Shown here: piece after piece, positions 32,404 through 36,967 of the stretch | Layout: each line of letters begins with the position of its first letter | Position numbering within the stretch: the stretch's first letter is position 1 | Notes under the pieces: generated by a model | Told to the model about the DNA's origin: nothing | The model's input: the letters and a program-made list of their open reading frames with translations, nothing else | Database searches by the model: none | Translations under genes and position numbers: made by a program | NCBI GenBank assembly: GCA_910579115.1 | Contig: CAJTSO010000011.1 | Coordinates: 3,825 to 40,791, forward strand | From: an uncultured Selenomonadaceae bacterium | Lineage (GTDB): Bacteria > Bacillota > Negativicutes > Selenomonadales > Selenomonadaceae | Direction: 5' to 3' | DNA length: 36,967 bases

Positions 32404-32772
32404 ATGTATTTGCTTACAGTAAAAGAAGATTTTGACGCGGCCCACCGTATCGTTGGCTACCCCGGTAAATGCGACAGGCTTCATGGTCACTGCTGGACTG
32501 TTGAGGTCTCTGTTGAAGGCAATCAGCTTGATAAACTGGGGATGGTCGTGGATTTCAAATATCTGAAGTCACTGGTCAGAGATATACTCAATATATATGA
32601 TCACCGCTATTTGAACGATCTGCCGGACTTTGCCGATAAAAATCCAACGGCTGAACATATAGCGGCGGCCATTTATCATCGGGTAGCCGCGGGACTTGAG
32701 GGTAATGCCTCGGTCAAGAGCGTGACTGTTTGGGAGTCTCCCGGCTCCAGCGTGATCTATAGCGGGGAATAG
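32404..32772 (+). CDS. queD: 6-carboxy-5,6,7,8-tetrahydropterin synthase
   Basis: A 122-residue T-fold zinc enzyme that makes the second intermediate of queuosine/preQ0 synthesis from 7,8-dihydroneopterin triphosphate. Zinc ligands are His14, His27 and His29 and the catalytic Cys23 is in KCDRLHGHC. DHRYLND and the conserved NPTAEHIA and VWESP stretches are also present. The ATG at 32404 has AGGGAGAA upstream. It is followed by queE after two bases. QueC, QueF and the GTP cyclohydrolase of the pathway are not in the window. Confidence 0.94.
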   Translation: MYLLTVKEDFDAAHRIVGYPGKCDRLHGHCWTVEVSVEGNQLDKLGMVVDFKYLKSLVRDILNIYDHRYLNDLPDFADKNPTAEHIAAAIYHRVAAGLEGNASVKSVTVWESPGSSVIYSGE

Positions 32773-32774
32773 CC

Positions 32775-33557
32775 ATGGACATGATAAGTGATCGAATCAA
32801 CACCTTGATAACTGGTCAGAAACTGACCACTGAACATATAATCGAGATTTTTTCTTCTATTCAGGGAGAGGGAAAGTATGTTGGATATCGTCAGGCTTTT
32901 TTGCGCTTTGAGGGATGCAATCTGTCCTGCGACTATTGCGATACTGAGCATAGGGTTGGCGGCCATCGGTATTGCCGTGTAGAACTGAGTCCCGGCAGCC
33001 GGCGTCAGCTGGAAATTCCCAATCCCCTCACTCCGTCAGCGGTAGCAGAGTATATAAATAACTTTGCGGATATCACTCCTCATCAGGCTCTTTCCCTTAC
33101 CGGAGGAGAGCCGCTCCTTCACACGAAGTTCATTACTGAGCTGGCCCCCTTGGTACGGCTGCCGCTCCTTTTGGAAACAAACGGGACGCTGTGGGCCCGT
33201 CTGAAAAAAGTATTGCCGCTAATTTCGATAATATCAATGGATATAAAATTACCCGGCATGGTTGGTCAGGAGCTGTGGGGAGAGCATGGGGTGTTCTTGG
33301 AGATTGCCCGTGAAAAGGATCTATATGTGAAGCTGGTTATTGAAAGGGAATCCTCCACAACGGAGATCAGCAAAGCTATAAGATTGATTGCGTCTGTTGA
33401 CCGGTCCATACCGCTCATTCTCCAGCCCGTGACTCCTCATGGCCGTTGCAAGGCGCCACTGCCTGATTTGATGTTGAAGGCACAGGATATGGCACTGGGG
33501 CCTCTTTGTGATGTCCGCGTTATACCGCAGATCCATGTAATGCTGGGACAGAGATAA
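32775..33557 (+). CDS. queE: 7-carboxy-7-deazaguanine synthase
   Basis: A 260-residue radical SAM enzyme that converts 6-carboxytetrahydropterin to 7-carboxy-7-deazaguanine. The cluster motif C-x3-C-x2-C is at Cys48, Cys52 and Cys55 (GCNLSCDYCD), preceded by FSSIQGEG. LTGGEPLLH and LETNG follow, as in the family. It lies two bases after queD, so the two are coupled. The ATG at 32775 has GGGGA upstream; a nearby second ATG at 32781 is possible. Confidence 0.93.
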   Translation: MDMISDRINTLITGQKLTTEHIIEIFSSIQGEGKYVGYRQAFLRFEGCNLSCDYCDTEHRVGGHRYCRVELSPGSRRQLEIPNPLTPSAVAEYINNFADITPHQALSLTGGEPLLHTKFITELAPLVRLPLLLETNGTLWARLKKVLPLISIISMDIKLPGMVGQELWGEHGVFLEIAREKDLYVKLVIERESSTTEISKAIRLIASVDRSIPLILQPVTPHGRCKAPLPDLMLKAQDMALGPLCDVRVIPQIHVMLGQR

Positions 33558-33570
33558 TGATTACACCAAG

Positions 33571-35256
33571 ATGAAAAGATTATTGTACTGTATAGCTGCC
33601 ATCCACAGGTTTTTGCGGCGAAATCTTGCTTTTATAACTGAGTTGTTCCTGGCCTCTTTTCTTCCCTTTGCCTGGTATCTGGTGAACCGGGACAGGACAG
33701 ACGTGATGGTTTGCTACGGCTTCACCTTGTTTTTGGCCGTAATGCTTATTACCAGATTTATCAACTGCATAGACAGCGACTGGAAACGAACAGCGCTGAA
33801 GGGCACGCTCCTTTTTGTTACCGTACCGGTAGGCATTTTGGAGCTTTTTGTTGTGTATAATTATGATGCCATATTGGGAGCAGGTGTGATAGGGGCTCTG
33901 CTGGAGACAAATCTCAATGAGTCTATCGAGTTTCTCAGGATGTACGTAGGGCTTCGTGAGATAATATATTTGACAGCCTTGCTTGCTTTGGTTTATTTGT
34001 TCCACAGGCGGAAGCTGTGGCGGAGAGTACCCTGGAGCGGCCGCGCGGCGGTAAGGCTTACGGCCGTATTTTTGCTCGTTGCTGCAGTTTACACTGGCAG
34101 GATGTTTGCGGAGTACAATGAATTATTTTTTCGGCCGGTGCTGCCGGTTCATCGGTTTGTTCTGGCAATGGATATCGCTCTGGAGAATATGCTTGCCTAT
34201 AATGAGCTAAGAAAAGAGGCGGTAACTGATATCAAGCTGACAAGAAACGACAGCCGGATACAGAATGTTGTCTTTATTTTGGGGGAGTCCACTAACCGCA
34301 ATCACATGAATCTCTATGGGTATTATCTGCCCAATACCCCAAGGCTGGAAGAATTGCAGGAAAGGGGAGAAATTGCCGTTTACACCGATGTAGTCAGTCC
34401 TCATTCAAACACTATACCCGTTCTGCAAAAGCTGTTTACCTTCAGTCACAATGAGTCGGACAAGCCATGGTACAAGTATAACAACCTCATTGATATTATG
34501 AATGCGGCCGGGTATAAGACCTACTGGCTGTCCAATCAGGAAAGCTCAGGAATCTGGGGGAATGTTGCCCAATATTACGGTGAACGCAGCAGTGTCCACC
34601 GGTATACAAGGCTGAGAGAGTCCCGGGAGGATGAAGGTATCCTGGACGAGGAGCTGTTTCCGCTCATTGATGACGCGGTTGCTGATATGGGAGATGGTAA
34701 GAGTTTTATCGTTACCCATCTGATGGGGGGCCATGGTTTGTATTACAACCGGTACCCTTATTCATATCATAAATTTACTGCTTCTGATATAACGCTCAAC
34801 GTTAATGAAGCAAACAAACTCATTGTGGCCGAGTATGATAATGCTTTGTACTATAACGATTACATCGTCACGGAAATAATCAATAAATTTCGGGACAGGG
34901 AGGCGCTGGTTATTTACCTGCCGGATCATGCTGAGGCGGTTTACGATGAAGGGACCGGTTTTGCCGGGCACATCGAGGAAAACGCCAACCGTCACATGAT
35001 AGAGATACCGCTGATTTTTTGGGCTTCCGAAAAGTTCCGGGGCAAATATCCGGAGAAGTGGGCGCAGATTGTCAGCAGTGCAGAAAGGCCATACATGACA
35101 GATGATATGATTCATACGGTGCTTGATTTGGTGGATGTGGAAACGGAGGACTATGAGCCGGACCGTTCCATCGTGAACGAGGATTTTGACAGCCAGAGGG
35201 TAAGAATGTTTGACGGAGCTGATTACGATCGGGAAATCAAGGAAGATCACGAATAG
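33571..35256 (+). CDS. EptA-like phosphoethanolamine transferase
   Basis: A 561-residue inner-membrane protein with about five N-terminal membrane segments (residues about 20-180) and a periplasmic sulfatase-like domain. The metal and catalytic residues are in family order: Glu239 in ILGESTNRNHMNLYG, the nucleophile Thr281 in SPHSNT, His383 in THLMGGH, Asp452-His453 in PDHAE and His467 in FAGH. Relatives move phosphoethanolamine from phosphatidylethanolamine to lipid A or core sugars. The acceptor here is not known; other members modify glycans or flagellin. It starts 13 bases after queE, with only a weak ribosome-site signal, and the psd-pssA pair upstream would supply its donor lipid. Confidence 0.88.
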   Translation: MKRLLYCIAAIHRFLRRNLAFITELFLASFLPFAWYLVNRDRTDVMVCYGFTLFLAVMLITRFINCIDSDWKRTALKGTLLFVTVPVGILELFVVYNYDAILGAGVIGALLETNLNESIEFLRMYVGLREIIYLTALLALVYLFHRRKLWRRVPWSGRAAVRLTAVFLLVAAVYTGRMFAEYNELFFRPVLPVHRFVLAMDIALENMLAYNELRKEAVTDIKLTRNDSRIQNVVFILGESTNRNHMNLYGYYLPNTPRLEELQERGEIAVYTDVVSPHSNTIPVLQKLFTFSHNESDKPWYKYNNLIDIMNAAGYKTYWLSNQESSGIWGNVAQYYGERSSVHRYTRLRESREDEGILDEELFPLIDDAVADMGDGKSFIVTHLMGGHGLYYNRYPYSYHKFTASDITLNVNEANKLIVAEYDNALYYNDYIVTEIINKFRDREALVIYLPDHAEAVYDEGTGFAGHIEENANRHMIEIPLIFWASEKFRGKYPEKWAQIVSSAERPYMTDDMIHTVLDLVDVETEDYEPDRSIVNEDFDSQRVRMFDGADYDREIKEDHE

Positions 35257-35286
35257 GCCGCCTTTTCCAATAGCTCTTGATAATGG

Positions 35287-35316
35287 TTTCCCCTAAGGGG
35301 AAAAATATGATAAAAT
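35287..35316 (+). promoter_or_regulatory. Palindrome and extended -10 upstream of the flippase gene
   Basis: TTTCCCCT-A-AGGGGAAA at 35287-35303 is a perfect 17-base palindrome. TGATAAAAT at 35308-35316 is an extended -10. The palindrome covers the expected -35 place, which looks like an operator. TTGATA at 35277-35282 is 28 bases from the -10 and would be too far. Regulator unknown. Confidence 0.55.
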
Positions 35317-35362
35317 ATCTTCTCAATGATGTTAAAAATCCCGTCGAAAGGAGGGGATACAG

Positions 35363-36967
35363 GTGTCAGAAAAAGCAGCAAAGAATATCGGGGAAGAAAA
35401 GGGCGGCGTAGGGGCTGAATCGCTGATGAAGGGGACCTTTATCCTCACTCTGGCCGGCATAGTAGTAAAAGTTATCGGCGCCCTGAACTGGATGTTTGTG
35501 TCCCGGGTTTTGGGCGGCGAAGGGATCGGCTTGTATCAGATGGCATTTCCCATCTACTTTTTTGCCTTGTCTGTGTCCACCGCCGGTGTCCCTGTCGCCA
35601 TTTCCATTATCACGGCAGAGCGGGTAGCGGTGCGGGATATTTTTGGCGCAAAGCGGATCTTCCGCCTTTCCATGGGGCTCATGATAATTACCGGTTTGAT
35701 TTTTTCGGCGCTGACTTACTTCGGAGCAGACTGGCTCATTGAATGGCGCTTTATTCGTGATCCCCGCGCTTACAGTGCAGTTATCGCCCTGGCTCCGGCA
35801 GTATTCTTTGTAACGATAATCGCCAGTTCCCGAGGCTATCTTCAGGGCTGGCAATGGATGACACCCACAGCGGTATCTCAGATATACGAGCAGATTTTCC
35901 GGGTAGTAACAATGGTGCTGCTGGCAGGCCTGCTCCTTCCGTACGGGCTGGAATACGCAGCGGCCGGGGCAAGCCTCGGCGCTTTAGCCGGGGCTGTCAT
36001 CGCCCTCATGGTTCTCGTTTGGTATCATGTGAAGCTGAACCGTAACATTGAGCGGGAATATACTCCAGATGAGCTGCTACCCCGGGAGGATGAGTATGAG
36101 ACATCGGCCCTGAAAATCCTAAAGAGGATTTTCGATTTGGCCCTGCCGGTTTCCGTCACCAGCATTATGTTGCCGGTGGTGTCAAATCTTGATCTGGTTA
36201 TCGTCCCCCAGCGCCTTGAGGCAGCCGGTTATACTGTGGTGCAATCCACGGAGCTTTTCGGCTATCTTACCGGTATGGCAGTACCCCTTATCAATCTGGC
36301 AACAATTATGACGGCGTCTCTGGCCGTAAGCATTATTCCTGTACTGTCTGAAGCCAAGGCCCTGGGCAATGGATTGAAGGTATATGAAAGCACCGCCAGC
36401 TCCTTGCGCATATCAAATTTTGTCTGTTTCCCGGCTTGTGTAGTTGTGCTTGTGTTAGCCGAGCCAATCGCCACCCTTTTTTACAATGCTCCGGCAGCGG
36501 GACCGGCTGTGGCAGCCTGTTCTATCAGCATTGTCCTTCTGGGACTTCACCAGGTTTCAACCGGGATACTTCAAGGTCTTGGCCATACCAATATTCCCAT
36601 GATCAATATGATCATTGCCGCGGCTGTAAAGGTAGTGCTTAACTGGGTGCTTACGGCTGACCCGCGGCTGGGGATCATTGGTTCTGCTTATGCTACCGCC
36701 GCAGACATGGGTGTGGCGGCTTTCATGAATATTTATTTTATCAATAAGTATATCGGCTACCGGATAGAAATGGGAAAACTTGTAAAGACCATAGCAGCTT
36801 CTTTCGTGATGGCCGGAGCCACCTGGTGGAGCTTCCAGCAGTTATGGGAGGTAATTCCCTCAAACACTGTAGCAACCTTTGGGGCTGTGTTTTTCGGCTG
36901 CGCTGTCTACATTGCCGTCATGATCGTTATTGGCGGCATTGGTGAGGCTGATATGGAGCAGGTGCCG
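35363..36967 (+). CDS. SpoVB/MATE-type polysaccharide flippase, 3' end beyond the window
   Basis: The open frame starts at GTG 35363 with AAGGAGGGG upstream and runs to the last base without a stop, 535 residues visible. Many hydrophobic segments are spread along it, about 12 to 14. The first, GTFILTLAGIVVKVIGALNW, with VSRVLGGEGIGLYQMAFPIY after it, is typical of the Wzx/SpoVB/YtgP group of the MOP flippase superfamily. Such proteins move lipid-linked sugars or peptidoglycan precursor across the inner membrane. In some members the C-terminus carries little else, so the window probably holds nearly the whole gene. The precise substrate cannot be fixed; MurJ-type function is possible. Confidence 0.87.
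   Translation, partial: MSEKAAKNIGEEKGGVGAESLMKGTFILTLAGIVVKVIGALNWMFVSRVLGGEGIGLYQMAFPIYFFALSVSTAGVPVAISIITAERVAVRDIFGAKRIFRLSMGLMIITGLIFSALTYFGADWLIEWRFIRDPRAYSAVIALAPAVFFVTIIASSRGYLQGWQWMTPTAVSQIYEQIFRVVTMVLLAGLLLPYGLEYAAAGASLGALAGAVIALMVLVWYHVKLNRNIEREYTPDELLPREDEYETSALKILKRIFDLALPVSVTSIMLPVVSNLDLVIVPQRLEAAGYTVVQSTELFGYLTGMAVPLINLATIMTASLAVSIIPVLSEAKALGNGLKVYESTASSLRISNFVCFPACVVVLVLAEPIATLFYNAPAAGPAVAACSISIVLLGLHQVSTGILQGLGHTNIPMINMIIAAAVKVVLNWVLTADPRLGIIGSAYATAADMGVAAFMNIYFINKYIGYRIEMGKLVKTIAASFVMAGATWWSFQQLWEVIPSNTVATFGAVFFGCAVYIAVMIVIGGIGEADMEQVP

Noticed and set aside
1..36967. Mobile elements, CRISPR arrays, tRNA or rRNA genes
   Set aside because: No transposase, integrase, repeat-spacer array, clover-leaf or rRNA-like stretch was seen; neighbouring genes have even codon use, with no sign of recent transfer.

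Overview
The window is ordinary bacterial chromosome, densely coding, with roughly balanced base composition and short intergenic gaps. The mix of genes suggests a diderm Firmicute, most likely class Negativicutes; this is inference. Firmicute-type features are a T-box riboswitch in front of thrS, the def-fmt-DUF116-rsmB-rlmN block, and an rbgA-rnhB block followed by two genes resembling B. subtilis ylqG/ylqH. Features that point to an outer membrane are an EptA-like phosphoethanolamine transferase, a psd-pssA pair that makes phosphatidylethanolamine, and a GspH-I-J-K-like pseudopilin set. I saw no phage, transposon, CRISPR array, rRNA or tRNA.

Layout. 1-2086 (+): end of a prepilin peptidase gene, then four small overlapping or closely spaced genes with prepilin-type N-termini. 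2244-2459 (+): a DUF2905 membrane protein. 2589-5079 (-): copper P-type ATPase and copper chaperone. 5342-11996 (+): ribosome hibernation factor, a consensus promoter and threonine T-box leader, thrS, an unrecognised conserved-looking gene, trmL, murB and a beta-CASP metallo-hydrolase. 12085-14076: two divergently transcribed EamA exporters. 14216-18844 (+): def, fmt, DUF116, rsmB and rlmN, all overlapping or a few bases apart, closed by a terminator. 18929-21354: a LysR regulator divergent from a MatC/SLC13-like carboxylate permease. 21435-23764 (-): a MalY/PatB-type PLP enzyme and an HD-GYP protein, separated by a terminator. 24102-29597 (+): nitroreductase, rbgA, rnhB, a FliK/YlqG-like protein, a stand-alone FlhB C-terminal domain and a WecG/TagA glycosyltransferase. 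29744-36967 (+): psd, pssA, a membrane GT2 glycosyltransferase, queD, queE, an EptA-like transferase and a SpoVB/MATE-type flippase that runs off the right edge.

How the parts fit. The def-to-rlmN block handles N-terminal formyl/methionine processing and rRNA methylation. The hpf-thrS region couples ribosome dormancy and tRNA charging genes by position, but thrS has its own promoter and attenuator. The right end is an envelope region: PssA and Psd make phosphatidylethanolamine, the usual donor for EptA-type enzymes, with glycosyltransferases and a flippase alongside. Most of the window is housekeeping. The more unusual points are the intact H-I-J-K-like pseudopilin order, the FliK-like/FlhB-C pair lacking the NPTH autocleavage motif, the Cys-rich DUF116 membrane protein, the unrecognised gene after thrS, and several palindromes sitting on promoters.
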